A stretch of 64,000 nt of DNA from Saccharicrinis sp050589685 (GTDB lineage Bacteria; Bacteroidota; Bacteroidia; Bacteroidales; Marinilabiliaceae): the NCBI RefSeq assembly GCF_050589685.1, contig NZ_JBNGOS010000029.1:1-64000 (forward strand), given 5' to 3'. A model generated the notes under the pieces. The model did no database searches, was not told where the DNA came from, and saw only the letters and a list, made by a program, of their open reading frames with translations. Below are positions 27,102 to 37,382 of the stretch, piece by piece. Both the position numbers and the translations under genes were made by a program. Position 1 is the first letter of the stretch, and the number at the start of each line of letters is the position of its first letter.

Positions 27102-28145
27102 TTAAAAGGCATTTAACCTTGATTTATCTATACTAATTATCACTTTTCTCTTTTTATATATACCGTTGCTTTTCTTTTCACGCGCTTGCTCTTTATAACT
27201 AATTGGAGCGGTTAAAGCCAGTAGTTTCAATACCTGCTCTACCGGCTCATCAATAAAGGTAGCTCTGAATGCATATTTTAATAATTCCGGATCCCGAATT
27301 TCAATGTCGATATTATACCACCTGGACAATCGATCAGCTACTTGCTGCATGTTTTCATTGCGAAATGCCAATTTTCCTTCAGTCCATGAAATATATTGAT
27401 TGGCCTCCACCTGATATTTATTATAAAGTTTGGTATTGGTGTCTATAACCAGTTTCTGGTTTGGTTGAAGGGTTTCCAATTTTTCGCCCTGATGTGAATA
27501 AACCTCAACTTTACCTTCTAAAAGTATTATTTCCTCTATACTTCCATTTTCGTAGGCAACAACATTAAATTGGGTGCCTAACACTTTGGTTTTCTGATTG
27601 GGTGTATTAACAATAAATGGTTTTTTAGTATTACGTACTACATCAAAGTAGGCTTCTCCTACTAATTTTACCTTTCGAGTGTTAGCAAAAACAACCGGAT
27701 AGGTTAAAGTTGAACCACTATTTAAAAAACCGGTGGTTCCATCGGGAAGCTGAAATTTGGTGCGCACTCCCATTGGACATTGAATCTCTGCATACGAATC
27801 AATGCCTTTAGAGCCCGATTGAATAAAATAATAACTTAAAAATGCGATCAAGAGAGGCATGATCAAAATGGCAGCTACCCGTTGAAAAGTATTCCACCAT
27901 TTTACCTTATTCAATTTACTGTCTTCATTCAGTCGAATTGTATGATGTATTTGATTAAGAATAAACGGAAGTTTTTGGTAAGGAACTTGCTCCGATTCAG
28001 ATAGCGCTTTCCAATCGTCAGATAGAAATTGCTGCGCCATATTGTTTTTTTTGTCGGCCAGTTGCTCTGAAAGTTCGATCTCTTCTTTCAGGGTTATTTT
28101 GCCATCAAAATATTTTGTTAATATATTTTGGAATCGCTCACTCAT
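27102..28145 (-). CDS. FecR family anti-sigma factor
   Basis: 347-residue inner-membrane regulator. An N-terminal cytosolic sigma-binding part is followed by one transmembrane segment (about residues 91-109, ILIMPLLIAFLSYYFI), a FecR domain (TGFLNSGSTLTYP, VKLVGEAYFDV, KPFIVNTPNQKTKVLGTQFNV) and a C-terminal DUF4974-type secretin-like region. It would hold the adjacent ECF sigma factor until SusC signals through its STN domain. Confidence 0.94.
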   Translation of the reverse strand: MSERFQNILTKYFDGKITLKEEIELSEQLADKKNNMAQQFLSDDWKALSESEQVPYQKLPFILNQIHHTIRLNEDSKLNKVKWWNTFQRVAAILIMPLLIAFLSYYFIQSGSKGIDSYAEIQCPMGVRTKFQLPDGTTGFLNSGSTLTYPVVFANTRKVKLVGEAYFDVVRNTKKPFIVNTPNQKTKVLGTQFNVVAYENGSIEEIILLEGKVEVYSHQGEKLETLQPNQKLVIDTNTKLYNKYQVEANQYISWTEGKLAFRNENMQQVADRLSRWYNIDIEIRDPELLKYAFRATFIDEPVEQVLKLLALTAPISYKEQAREKKSNGIYKKRKVIISIDKSRLNAF

Positions 28146-28416
28146 AACTTATCATTATACAAATCGTTTATATTAATTTAAATAAACCGATATTCTCACA
28201 GCCGGTATATCTAATATAAGTTCAAGTCCATTTTCTCATGGGTAATTTTAAGTTTTTTTTACAAAAAAAAACAAACAACTCATTTACAGACGTATAAAAT
28301 CACACATTTACTGCCATCTTTACGTAATCCCAATTTCGCTTTACTGTTGGCATTAAATAATTTTAGCGATATCATTTGCTCTGGAAAAATACAGTGCTAT
28401 TGTTTCTACTGTAGCC

Positions 28417-29004
28417 TTAGTAAATAAATAAAATGGCAAAAAGCAACAAGGAGGCGTTTTCGTTTTTCAATCTGGAACGAACATAGCGAAGCGCTTCAGA
28501 AACTTGATTATCAACTGTTCCAGGTGTAATATTCAACTCGGCTGCAATTTGTTTTGAATTTTTACCCTCCAATTTGCTTTTCATAAAGATCTCACGCTTT
28601 CTGGCTGGCATTTCTTCAATAATTTGCTTTACTTCCTGAAGAACAGATTCGTAATTATTTTCAATATCCGGGTTATCCACCAGTTCCGTTTCATACTTAA
28701 GACTTTCGACGTAACGGAGATAAACAGCTTTTTTATTGAAGTATGCTCTGATTTTGTTTAAGGCAATGGTAAAAAGATAAGATTTGAAGGAAAGTTCTGA
28801 ATTTAAAGAATGGCGGTTTTCCCAAACTGTTATAAAAACATCTTGAACCAATTCTTCTGCTTCATTCTCATTTTTGAAATATTTTAAAGCAAACCCAAAT
28901 AGTTTTGGACTGTAAACCTCAAAAAGAGTATCAAATGCTGCCGAATAATTCTTCTTGAGCTTATTAATCAGTTCGCCATCGGATTGATGTTCGTTTATCG
29001 CCAT
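28417..29004 (-). CDS. ECF RNA polymerase sigma-70 factor (Bacteroidota FecI-like family)
   Basis: 195-residue sigma factor with region 2 (YSPKLFGFALKYFKNENEAEELVQDVFITVWENR, near residues 27-60) and region 4 (MKSKLEGKNSKQIAAELNITPGTVDNQVSEALRYVR; each motif quoted in part). It ends in a short hydrophobic tail (SLLLFAILFIY), as often seen in this family. It is the first gene of the locus and should direct transcription of susC onward. 271 nt to fecR. Confidence 0.93.
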   Translation of the reverse strand: MAINEHQSDGELINKLKKNYSAAFDTLFEVYSPKLFGFALKYFKNENEAEELVQDVFITVWENRHSLNSELSFKSYLFTIALNKIRAYFNKKAVYLRYVESLKYETELVDNPDIENNYESVLQEVKQIIEEMPARKREIFMKSKLEGKNSKQIAAELNITPGTVDNQVSEALRYVRSRLKNENASLLLFAILFIY

Positions 29005-29022
29005 TAAAATTTAAATTTTGTA

Positions 29023-29057
29023 CAAATATATGAAAGAAATTAAAAATATTTTTCAAC
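29023..29057 (-). promoter_or_regulatory. Predicted promoter of the ECF sigma gene
   Basis: On the minus strand TATATTTG (29023-29030) matches the Bacteroidota -7 motif TAnnTTTG, with a GTTG (29054-29057) 23 nt upstream as a possible -33 element. The spacing is at the long end of the usual range. Confidence 0.35.
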
Positions 29058-29534
29058 AGTTATAAAATCAACAGGTACCATACCTGAACCTAACTATTAC
29101 AACTGCCAGCAAAAACTGCGACCATTTTGAAACAACAACTTGTTTATTAAAAATATGATTTTTGTTGATTCGCACATTTAGTGCATGTATGCCATAAAAA
29201 TTATTGAGCGATGGGTAAGCTTCCGGATATTGATCATATATATATTGTTCTTGTAAATTAAATATTAGGGGTATAAAATTAACAAGCTAATGCGCCAATC
29301 ACAGAATAACCGTCATGTCTGTTATACAATTGTACTTTACAAAAAAGTAAAAAAGGACAATACCCTCTGCCTCCTATCATCTTCATGAACAATAAATAAT
29401 TCGCTTCGGAATATAAGTTCAAGCGCTAAGGTTGACTTATTTCATAGTTATCGGGTTTAATAATCATCACTTTTGTATTCAACGCATAACCTCTTCCGTA
29501 ATAAACAAAAACGGAATTCAATTATTTTCTTGCT
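29058..29534. other. Intergenic region before the acyl-CoA synthetase
   Basis: Divergent gap of about 480 nt between the sigma promoter and the ADP-forming synthetase. No gene or structured RNA recognised; the long minus-strand frame from 29954 is antisense to the synthetase. Confidence 0.4.
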
Positions 29535-31592
29535 ATGATTAACGAACAATTGATTAACCCGCAAAGTATAGTGGTGGTTGGAGGGTCGAACGATTTGCAC
29601 AAGCCCGGCGGTAAGATCCTCCATAATATCCTGGAATGTTACAGGGGCGAAATTTCGGTGCTCAACCCCAAACAAGAAATTGTTCAAGGTGTAAAATCGT
29701 GCAAGGAAATCAAAGATTTGCCCGAAATTGTTGACCTGGCCGTTATTGCTATTGCTGCCAGGTTTTGTCCCGCAACGGTAAAAACCCTGGCCCGGGAAAA
29801 AAACACGAAAGCATTCATCATTATTTCCGCCGGATTTGGCGAGGAAAACGAGGAAGGTGCAAAATATGAAAAAGAAATTGTAGAAGCAGTTAACGAAGCA
29901 GGAGGTTGTTTGATTGGTCCAAACTGCATAGGCGTTATCAACCATCACCATCATAGCATTTTTACCGAACCCATTCCGATGCTGGATCCCAGTGGGGCCG
30001 ACTTTATTTCCGGTTCGGGCGCCACGGCCGTGTTTATATTGGAAACCGGTGTTGGACTAGGTCTTAAATTTAACAGCATAATTTCGGTGGGCAACAGCGC
30101 CCAAACCGGCATTGAAGATGTTTTGGCATATTTGGATGATACTTTTGATCCGGACAAGAGCTCGAAAATAAAATTGCTGTATATCGAAAGCATCAAAGAT
30201 CCGGACAAACTTTTGCGCCATGCCAATTCGTTGATAAACAAAGGTTGTAAGATTGCAGCCATTAAATCAGGAACATCCGAGGCGGGCATGAGAGCTGCCC
30301 AGAGCCATACCGGTGCCCTGGCCAGCTCCGACATGGTTGTGGATGCATTATTTAAAAAAGCCGGCATTATCCGTTGCCACGGTCGTATGGAATTAGCCAC
30401 GGTCGCCGCCGTTTTCATGGCCAAAGAACTTAAAGGTGAAAACATGGCCGTCATTACACATGCCGGCGGCCCGGCAGTAATGCTTACCGATTCGCTCTCG
30501 CAGGGAGGCATTAAAATCCCCGCCATTGAAGGCCCCAAAGCAGAACAGTTGCAAGCAAAACTTTACGAAGGGTCAAGTGTAAGTAACCCCATCGACTTTC
30601 TGGCAACAGGAACAGCCGAGCAACTGGGCATTATTATAGATGCTTGCGAAAAGGATTTTGACCACATCGATGCCATGGCCGTGATCTTTGGCAGTCCGGG
30701 ACTTTTCCCTGTTCGCGAGGTATACGAGGTGCTGCACCAAAAAATGAGGACGTGCCGGAAACCTATTTATCCTATATTGCCATCGGTCGTGAATGCCGAT
30801 GACGACATAAAATATTTCCAGTCAAAGGGCAACATTAACTTCCCCGACGAGGTGAATCTGGGACATGCCTTATCCAAAGTACACAATGCCGTCAAGCCTG
30901 CCAGTGCGTCTATTCAGATGAAAGGTGTGGACATACCCAAGATTAGGTCTCTTATTGCAGGTTTCGAGAATGGATATTTAAAGCCCAAACAAATCCAGGC
31001 CCTATTGCATGCCGCAAACATTCCTATGGTGAAGGAACTTTTTATTCGTGACGAAAAAGATTTATCATCAAAAATAAATGATATTGAATACCCTGTGGTG
31101 ATGAAGGTTGTTGGCCCTGTTCATAAAACCGACGTAGATGGTGTTTCGTTAAATATATCAGGCCCAAAGTTTTTCCAAAGCGAGTTAAAACGCATGACCC
31201 ACATTAAAGGATTTGAAGGAGTTATCGTTCAGCCTATGCTCAAAGGAACTGAGCTGTTTATCGGCGCTAAATACGAGCCTACTTTTGGCCATGTGGTTTT
31301 ATGTGGCTTGGGCGGTATTTTCGTTGAAGTTTTAAAAGATATTTCTTCGGGATTGGCCCCACTTTCCAAAGAAGAAGCTTTAGGGATGATCAACGATCTG
31401 AAAAGCAAAAAAATTCTGGAGGGGATACGCGGTCAGGAAGGCGTGGACATAGACGGATTTGCCGACATCCTTGTTCGCCTTTCCACCATGCTCCGTTTTG
31501 CTACTGAGATAAAAGAACTGGACTTGAATCCGTTGATGGGTTCTAAAGACCAGATTATTACAGTAGATGCCAGAGTGAGAATAGAGAAATAA
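29535..31592 (+). CDS. ADP-forming acyl-CoA/acetyl-CoA synthetase, alpha-beta fused
   Basis: Converts acyl-CoA, ADP and phosphate to the acid, CoA and ATP. The 685-residue chain contains a CoA-binding domain (about 1-130), a ligase-CoA domain with the phosphorylated His258 in the motif SHTGALASSD, and a C-terminal ATP-grasp domain (starting about residue 475: KPKQIQALLHAANIPMV, ending DLNPLM). In fermenters and archaea it gives ATP from acyl-CoA made by 2-oxoacid:ferredoxin oxidoreductases; such an enzyme lies 4 kb downstream. Acyl range unknown. Confidence 0.9.
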   Translation: MINEQLINPQSIVVVGGSNDLHKPGGKILHNILECYRGEISVLNPKQEIVQGVKSCKEIKDLPEIVDLAVIAIAARFCPATVKTLAREKNTKAFIIISAGFGEENEEGAKYEKEIVEAVNEAGGCLIGPNCIGVINHHHHSIFTEPIPMLDPSGADFISGSGATAVFILETGVGLGLKFNSIISVGNSAQTGIEDVLAYLDDTFDPDKSSKIKLLYIESIKDPDKLLRHANSLINKGCKIAAIKSGTSEAGMRAAQSHTGALASSDMVVDALFKKAGIIRCHGRMELATVAAVFMAKELKGENMAVITHAGGPAVMLTDSLSQGGIKIPAIEGPKAEQLQAKLYEGSSVSNPIDFLATGTAEQLGIIIDACEKDFDHIDAMAVIFGSPGLFPVREVYEVLHQKMRTCRKPIYPILPSVVNADDDIKYFQSKGNINFPDEVNLGHALSKVHNAVKPASASIQMKGVDIPKIRSLIAGFENGYLKPKQIQALLHAANIPMVKELFIRDEKDLSSKINDIEYPVVMKVVGPVHKTDVDGVSLNISGPKFFQSELKRMTHIKGFEGVIVQPMLKGTELFIGAKYEPTFGHVVLCGLGGIFVEVLKDISSGLAPLSKEEALGMINDLKSKKILEGIRGQEGVDIDGFADILVRLSTMLRFATEIKELDLNPLMGSKDQIITVDARVRIEK

Positions 31593-31925
31593 AGCAGTCA
31601 CTGGTCAACCGCCATAGCTTATTCGCTCATACTAAAATGAAATATCATTTAATTTTGGAGGTAATGCACGTTTGATTAACAGCTTATTTAAGTTTTAACA
31701 CAGAAATTCGAAGGGCAACCTCTATTTGATTATACCATACACCTTTAACAGATAATGCATCAATCCTCTGTGTTAAAAAACAACACTTCGTTTAGCTCTC
31801 TTAAATCCCTGACGGTTTGCCGTTTGAAAAAAATCGGCAATTTTGGCCATTAGCAGATAAGAAGTCTCTTACCTATTATCCCTTTCTTCAAACGGGCGGG
31901 TAAAATCTAACGATCTATTAAAAAA
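31593..31925. other. Intergenic region between convergent genes
   Basis: 333-nt gap between the synthetase and the pseudouridine synthase. It contains a 9-bp inverted repeat (CCGTTTGAA at 31820-31828, TTCAAACGG at 31887-31895) with a 58-nt interval. Nothing coding was seen. Confidence 0.4.
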
Positions 31926-32816
31926 CTATTCACTAAAACGATCAAACAGCTTATAAAACTTCTTGGGCGGATTAACTTCTACCTTTAATGTTTCTTGTGT
32001 AAAAGGGTGAACAAACTCTAAAGAGTGCGAATGCAAATAAAGTCCTTTCCCCTTCAAAACCTTACCCTCTTCACCGTATGGTGCATCACCCAAAATAGGA
32101 TGACCGATGTACGACAGATGAATCCGTAACTGATGGCGCCGTCCTGTAAATAATGTAAGCTCCACCAAATTTAAACATCCAAACCTTTCACTTGCTTCCG
32201 AAGCGATCACTTTATACACTGATTTGGCCGGCTTCCCATCCACTTCCTTGTTAATTTCACCTTGTTCCGGTTGCTCGCCAATAGTTACCGCCAGGTATTT
32301 CTTAACGATTCTCCGCTCTTCAAACAATTTGTTCAGAAGCATAACCGCTTGCTGTGTTTTTCCAATCAAAACAGCACCACTGGTAGGATAATCCAGACGG
32401 TGGATGGGTTCCGGTCGTGACAGTGCATCAGGTTTCGAGCTCCTTTTTAATACCGAAGCAAGACCGTTTTCCAATGTTCGATGCTTGTTGCCACTCACGA
32501 TAAGTCCTGCAGGTTTGTCTACCACAGCCATATAATCATCCTCGTAACCCACTTTCATATCAAGTTTTATTGCAGGAGATACTTTTTTATTCCCGTCTTC
32601 TAAAAGAATCAGCGTTTCTCCACCACAAACAAAATCTCCCGTATATCCCTGCTTTCCATTTATGGTTACCAAGCCTTGTTTGATCGCTTTTTTAGTAGCC
32701 TTGTTTGATGGAAGACTTTTAAAAACCCCAGGCGCATAATCCGATAACCTTGCTCTTTCGGGCAATGGCGGAACGATAAATGTTTCGAGAATGGTTTGAG
32801 ACTCTTTTCTAATCAT
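31926..32816 (-). CDS. RluA family RNA pseudouridine synthase
   Basis: Isomerises uridine in rRNA or tRNA. An S4-like N-terminal part (KATKKAIKQGLVTINGK) precedes the catalytic domain with the motif HRLDYPTSGAVLIGKT, in which the Asp is the catalytic residue. RRHQLRIHLSYIGHPILGD closes the domain. The frame opens at a TTG (32829-32831), but the ATG at 32814-32816 (MIRKESQ) is preferred. The RNA target is unknown. Confidence 0.92.
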   Translation of the reverse strand: MIRKESQTILETFIVPPLPERARLSDYAPGVFKSLPSNKATKKAIKQGLVTINGKQGYTGDFVCGGETLILLEDGNKKVSPAIKLDMKVGYEDDYMAVVDKPAGLIVSGNKHRTLENGLASVLKRSSKPDALSRPEPIHRLDYPTSGAVLIGKTQQAVMLLNKLFEERRIVKKYLAVTIGEQPEQGEINKEVDGKPAKSVYKVIASEASERFGCLNLVELTLFTGRRHQLRIHLSYIGHPILGDAPYGEEGKVLKGKGLYLHSHSLEFVHPFTQETLKVEVNPPKKFYKLFDRFSE

Positions 32817-33001
32817 ATTGCAAAATAACAAATAATCATCGCTTATCTTACTCTATATTGCTTTAATATCTCGGTGCTCATGAGAAATGTTCTTGTTTTT
32901 CTGCATATAAAAGTAGATTTTTGATAAGAACGCATGGAGAACCGCTCTCCACAAACATATTTTTCAGCAAATAAATTAACTAACTCGCAAAAAACATCTT
33001 C

Positions 33002-33523
33002 ATGAGTAAAATCGGCATTTTTTATGGCCCCGCAAAAGGGAACGTGGCCAAGGTGGCAACTATATTAGCAGACCAATTGGGTGAAGACACAACCGATCTT
33101 ATTCCGATTAAAAACTGTGATCCATCGGCATTGGAAACCTATGACAAATTAATATTCGGTATTTCAACACTAGGAAGAACCAATTGGGATTCGGAGCACG
33201 AAGACGACGATTGGGATGTTTTCTTTACCCATCTGAAAGAAGTATCCTGGAAAGATAAGCAGGTGGCCATCTATGGCCTTGGCGACCAAATAAACTACCC
33301 CGACCATTTTGTGGATGCTATAGCTTGGCTGTATGAACGACTGAAAGCTTTAAACGTAGATGTTGTAGGACAGGTTGCTGACAAAGGTTATCAGTATAAC
33401 GATTCCGAAGCTATTTTGGATGGTGAATTTATCGGTTTACCATTGGATGAGGATAACGAACCTGAAAAAACCTTAGAAAGAGTTCAAAACTGGTTGACCA
33501 TGCTAAAAAAAGAAGGATTTTAA
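33002..33523 (+). CDS. Flavodoxin
   Basis: 173-residue FMN electron carrier of the long-chain type (GIFYGPAKGNVAKVATILA near the N-terminus as the FMN phosphate loop; GISTLGRTNWDSEHEDDDW and YGLGDQINYPDHFVDA as the other FMN loops). It may take electrons from the 2-oxoacid:ferredoxin oxidoreductase encoded downstream, especially under iron limitation; the pairing is inference. Confidence 0.92.
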   Translation: MSKIGIFYGPAKGNVAKVATILADQLGEDTTDLIPIKNCDPSALETYDKLIFGISTLGRTNWDSEHEDDDWDVFFTHLKEVSWKDKQVAIYGLGDQINYPDHFVDAIAWLYERLKALNVDVVGQVADKGYQYNDSEAILDGEFIGLPLDEDNEPEKTLERVQNWLTMLKKEGF

Positions 33524-33657
33524 AAACATGGAGGATCCGTGTTATTGAATGTTCGAAATATTACTATTATAGTGGTTGGAACAATAAAAGGTAATATCCT
33601 TGTTCGCTCCCACTTTTGCCATATAAAATCGTTGTTAACAACTTAACAAAATTTACC

Positions 33658-35001
33658 ATGATACTCGAAAGCCCCACCGTCGTCGATAAGCAAATTGTTG
33701 AAACAGCAGTAAGAGAGGAAAATATTGAAGATCTAGGAAAGGCTACAATACGCGAGGTGGTTAGCATTGTTAACAGAATTGAGGAACGCAGCCATACACA
33801 GTTTATCCGGATGGAAATGGGCGTGCCCAGCCTTCCACCTTCCCCGGTTGGCGTGCAAGCCGAAATAGATGCCCTAAAACAAGGGGTGGCTTCAAAATAC
33901 CCCATGCTCGAGGGCATCAAACCGTTTAAGCAACAGGCCAGTCGTTTTGTAAAAGCATTTATGGGTATTGATATCCCGGCCGAAAGCTGTATTCCAACGG
34001 TGGGATCCATGCAGGCCAGCTTTGCCCTCTTTATGGCTATTACTAATCTTGATAAAAAAAAGGATACCATATTATTTATTGACCCCGGTTTTCCGGTACA
34101 AAAGATTCAACTCCATGTTTTGGGCATAAAACACCAAACATTCGATGTATTCGATTTCCGTGGCGACCGATTAAAAGAGAAACTCGAAAGCTACCTGTTC
34201 AAAGGAAACATTGCAGGTATCGTTTATTCAAACCCCAATAATCCAACCTGGATTTGTCTTCATGAAGACGAGTTGGAAGTCATCGGAAAGCTTGCCAACC
34301 AATACGATACCATAATCATAGAGGATCTCGCCTACTTTGGTATGGATTTCAGACAGGATATTTCAGTCCCGTTTCAACCACCTTATCAACCCACCGTAGC
34401 AAAATATACCGACAACTATGCATTGCTTATTTCCAGTTCCAAAGCCTTTAGTTATGCAGGTCAACGACTTGGAACACTTTGCATATCGCACCAACTGTTC
34501 AAAACTTATTTTGAATCATTAAAAATAAGGTTTGGAGAAGGTAATTTTGGGCGAGTTATTGTTGGAAGATTACTATATTCGCTGTCCGCAGGAGCTAGTC
34601 ACTCCGCGCAGTATGCCATAGCAGCCATATACAAAGCGGCTTGCGACGGAACATACAATTATTTAGAAGAGGTAAAAGAATACGGTATTAGGGCTAAGTT
34701 GATGAAAGAACTGTTTATCAAATATGGTTTTTCCATTGTTTACAGCAAAGACATTGACGAACCTATTGCCGACGGTTTTTATTTTACAATATCTTATCCG
34801 GGTATGATGGGTGGTGAACTACTCGAGAAACTTTTATATTTTGGGATAAGCGCTATTGCATTAGCTAATACCGGCAGCAAAATACAAGGCCTTAGGGCCT
34901 GTGTTTCGCAAACAGAACAAAGCAGGTTTGTGGAATTGGAAAAAAGGTTACAAATGTTCCAACAAAGCTGTTCACTGCACTACGGAAAGGAAAAAAAATA
35001 G
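33658..35001 (+). CDS. PLP-dependent aminotransferase, class I/II
   Basis: 447-residue fold-type I aminotransferase. The PLP Schiff-base Lys262 is in SSSKAFSYAGQRLG, with SNPNNPTW (191-198) and IEDLAYFGMD giving the other cofactor contacts. The open frame starts at a TTG (33616), but the ATG at 33658-33660 is preferred. Substrate unknown. It lies directly before the ferredoxin subunit of the 2-oxoacid:ferredoxin oxidoreductase, so it may supply the 2-oxoacid by transamination. Confidence 0.9.
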   Translation: MILESPTVVDKQIVETAVREENIEDLGKATIREVVSIVNRIEERSHTQFIRMEMGVPSLPPSPVGVQAEIDALKQGVASKYPMLEGIKPFKQQASRFVKAFMGIDIPAESCIPTVGSMQASFALFMAITNLDKKKDTILFIDPGFPVQKIQLHVLGIKHQTFDVFDFRGDRLKEKLESYLFKGNIAGIVYSNPNNPTWICLHEDELEVIGKLANQYDTIIIEDLAYFGMDFRQDISVPFQPPYQPTVAKYTDNYALLISSSKAFSYAGQRLGTLCISHQLFKTYFESLKIRFGEGNFGRVIVGRLLYSLSAGASHSAQYAIAAIYKAACDGTYNYLEEVKEYGIRAKLMKELFIKYGFSIVYSKDIDEPIADGFYFTISYPGMMGGELLEKLLYFGISAIALANTGSKIQGLRACVSQTEQSRFVELEKRLQMFQQSCSLHYGKEKK

Positions 35002-35163
35002 TAGTTTCTTATTAAAGAAATGCCGATTGATTGGGATTGTAAATGGATACATCCCTGCATTGTTGCGCTCTGCAATAATTCAGAACTTTTGCATGATTCC
35101 CATCATAAGAATAAATGGCATATTTACATAAATTGCAAGTAAATTATAAAAACGTTCAAAATT

Positions 35164-35388
35164 ATGGCTAAAGCTAAAGGAGCGATTGTTGTTGATAACG
35201 TAAAGTGCAAAGGCTGTGAACTTTGCATGGTTGCCTGCCCTACAAACGCAATAGAAATGGCAAAGGATGTCAACGGTAAGGGCTATCATTATGCCCAACT
35301 GGGAACCCCCGAAGCGTGCATTGGCTGCGCCAATTGTGCAGCAGTTTGTCCGGACAGTTGCATAACGGTGTATAGAGTCAAAGATTAA
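35164..35388 (+). CDS. 2-oxoacid:ferredoxin oxidoreductase, ferredoxin (delta) subunit
   Basis: 74-residue protein with two 4Fe-4S motifs: CKGCELCMVACPTNAI and CIGCANCAAVCPDSC. Such short subunits pass electrons from the TPP site to external ferredoxin. It is the first of four genes (delta, alpha, beta, gamma) on the same strand. Confidence 0.93.
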   Translation: MAKAKGAIVVDNVKCKGCELCMVACPTNAIEMAKDVNGKGYHYAQLGTPEACIGCANCAAVCPDSCITVYRVKD

Positions 35389-35479
35389 AACGAAAGACCA
35401 GTCTTTCAAACAAAGAAACGCAATCCACTCAACCCGGATTGACATTAATTTCAATCGCTATTCAAGAAATTAGTTAGAA

Positions 35480-36565
35480 ATGAAAGAAGTAAAATTAATG
35501 AAAGGCAATGAAGCCATTGCCCACGCAGCCATACGATGTGGTGCCGATGGATATTTCGGATATCCTATCACTCCGCAAAGTGAAATTATGGAAACATTAA
35601 TGGCCGAACAACCCTGGAACTCCACGGGAATGGTAGTGCTCCAGGCCGAAAGTGAAATAGCATCTATTAACATGGTTTATGGCGGTGCCGGATGTGGAAA
35701 AAAAGTAATGACCTCTTCATCGAGCCCGGGCGTAAGCTTAATGCAGGAAGGGCTCACATATATGGCAGGAGCCGAACTTCCTTGTGTTGTTGTTAACGTT
35801 GTGAGAGGAGGCCCGGGGTTAGGAACGATACAACCTGCTCAATCAGACTACTTTCAATCCGTTAAAGGCGGTGGACATGGTGATTATAAATTAATTACCC
35901 TGGCTCCGGCATCCGTTCAGGAAATGGCAGATTTTGTGGAAGATGCTTTTGATTTGGCATTCAAATACAGAAACCCGGTTATGATCCTTTCTGATGGTGC
36001 GATTGGCCAAATGATGGAAAAAGTGGAGTTAAAATCCCAAAAGCCTCGAATGACTGAAGAAGAACTTATTGAAAAATATGGGGATTGGGCCACTACCGGA
36101 AAAACAAAAAACAGAAAACGTAACATTATCACATCTGTAGAACTTGCTTCCGAAGAAATGGAACGATTCAACCACAAACTTCAGGATAAATATAAAAAAG
36201 TGGAGGAAAACGAAGTTCGTTACGAGACGTACATGTGCGATGACGCCGAGTATTTACTCGTAGCCTACGGTTCAAGTGCCCGCATCTGTCAAAAATCGGT
36301 TCAGATAGCCCGCGAAAAAGGCATTAAAGTAGGGTTGCTTCGTCCAATCACCTTATTCCCTTTCCCCGTAAAACCCATTCAGGAAATAGCCCAACACGTA
36401 AAAGGCGTTTTAAGTGTTGAAATGAGTGCCGGTCAGATGGTAGAAGATGTTAGATTAGCAATTAACGGTTCAGTAAAAGTGGAGCACTTTGGTCGGTATG
36501 GAGGTATCATTCCTTCGCCGGGTGAAGTTGTAACAGCGCTTGAATCAAACTTTATAGGAGAATAG
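35480..36565 (+). CDS. 2-oxoacid:ferredoxin oxidoreductase, alpha subunit (VorB/KorA type)
   Basis: 361-residue subunit with the pyrimidine-binding domain of the TPP enzyme (GNEAIAHAAIRCGADGYFGYPITPQSEIMETL, quoted in part) and a C-terminal transketolase-like domain. It is of the type annotated as 3-methyl-2-oxobutanoate (VorB) or 2-oxoglutarate (KorA) oxidoreductase; sequence alone does not tell which. Two nucleotides before the beta gene. Confidence 0.9.
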   Translation: MKEVKLMKGNEAIAHAAIRCGADGYFGYPITPQSEIMETLMAEQPWNSTGMVVLQAESEIASINMVYGGAGCGKKVMTSSSSPGVSLMQEGLTYMAGAELPCVVVNVVRGGPGLGTIQPAQSDYFQSVKGGGHGDYKLITLAPASVQEMADFVEDAFDLAFKYRNPVMILSDGAIGQMMEKVELKSQKPRMTEEELIEKYGDWATTGKTKNRKRNIITSVELASEEMERFNHKLQDKYKKVEENEVRYETYMCDDAEYLLVAYGSSARICQKSVQIAREKGIKVGLLRPITLFPFPVKPIQEIAQHVKGVLSVEMSAGQMVEDVRLAINGSVKVEHFGRYGGIIPSPGEVVTALESNFIGE

Positions 36566-36567
36566 CC

Positions 36568-37329
36568 ATGGATATTAAAGAGATCATAAAAGAAGAAAAC
36601 ATAGTATACAAAAAGAGTGCGGTTCTTACCGATAAGGACACCCACTATTGCCCGGGATGTACACATGGCGTGGTGCACAGAATCATAGCCGAACTCATCG
36701 AAGAAATGGGCATTCAGGAAACTACTATTGGCATTGCGCCTGTGGGATGTTCCGTTTTTGCTTACGATTATATCGATATCGATTGGCAGGAAGCAGCACA
36801 CGGACGGGCTCCGGCATTGGCCACTGCTGTTAAAAGGCTTATGCCCGAAAAAAATGTTTTTTCTTACCAGGGCGATGGCGACCTGGCGGCTATCGGAACG
36901 GCTGAGACTATTCATGCCTGCAACCGCGGCGAAAATATCGTGATGGTTTTTATCAACAACGGTATTTATGGTATGACCGGTGGTCAGATGGCACCAACTA
37001 CCCTTCCCGGCATGAAAGCATCTACCTGTCCAACAGGCCGGGAGACCAAACATGATGGACACCCTTTAAAAATTACCGAACTAATCGCCCAGCTGCCGGG
37101 AACATGCTTTGTGACCCGTCAGGCTGCCCATACCCCAGCCGCTGTGCGCAAAACAAAGAAGGCTATTAAAAAAGCTTTCGAAAACCAAATGCAAAACAAA
37201 GGAACCTCATTTGTCGAGGTAGTTTCGACCTGTAACTCCGGCTGGAAAATGACCCCTGCCAAAGCGAACAAATGGATGGAGGAAAACATGTTCCCATTTT
37301 ATCCGTTAGGAGATATGAAAGACGAATAA
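36568..37329 (+). CDS. 2-oxoacid:ferredoxin oxidoreductase, beta subunit (TPP binding)
   Basis: 253-residue subunit. CPGCTHGVVHRI near residue 30 and the TPP-binding motif QGDGDLAAIGTAE with the following NNGIYGMTGGQMAPT are characteristic. Start ATG at 36568-36570, with an AGGAG-like stretch upstream; the stop of the alpha gene is 2 nt away. Confidence 0.93.
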   Translation: MDIKEIIKEENIVYKKSAVLTDKDTHYCPGCTHGVVHRIIAELIEEMGIQETTIGIAPVGCSVFAYDYIDIDWQEAAHGRAPALATAVKRLMPEKNVFSYQGDGDLAAIGTAETIHACNRGENIVMVFINNGIYGMTGGQMAPTTLPGMKASTCPTGRETKHDGHPLKITELIAQLPGTCFVTRQAAHTPAAVRKTKKAIKKAFENQMQNKGTSFVEVVSTCNSGWKMTPAKANKWMEENMFPFYPLGDMKDE

Positions 37330-37382
37330 ACGAGATTTATTACTTGTTGAACATATTTGTGTTCAATACTAAAATAAATAAA

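Noticed and set aside
29457..29954. Long minus-strand frame of 165 codons
   Set aside because: Antisense to the acyl-CoA synthetase start.
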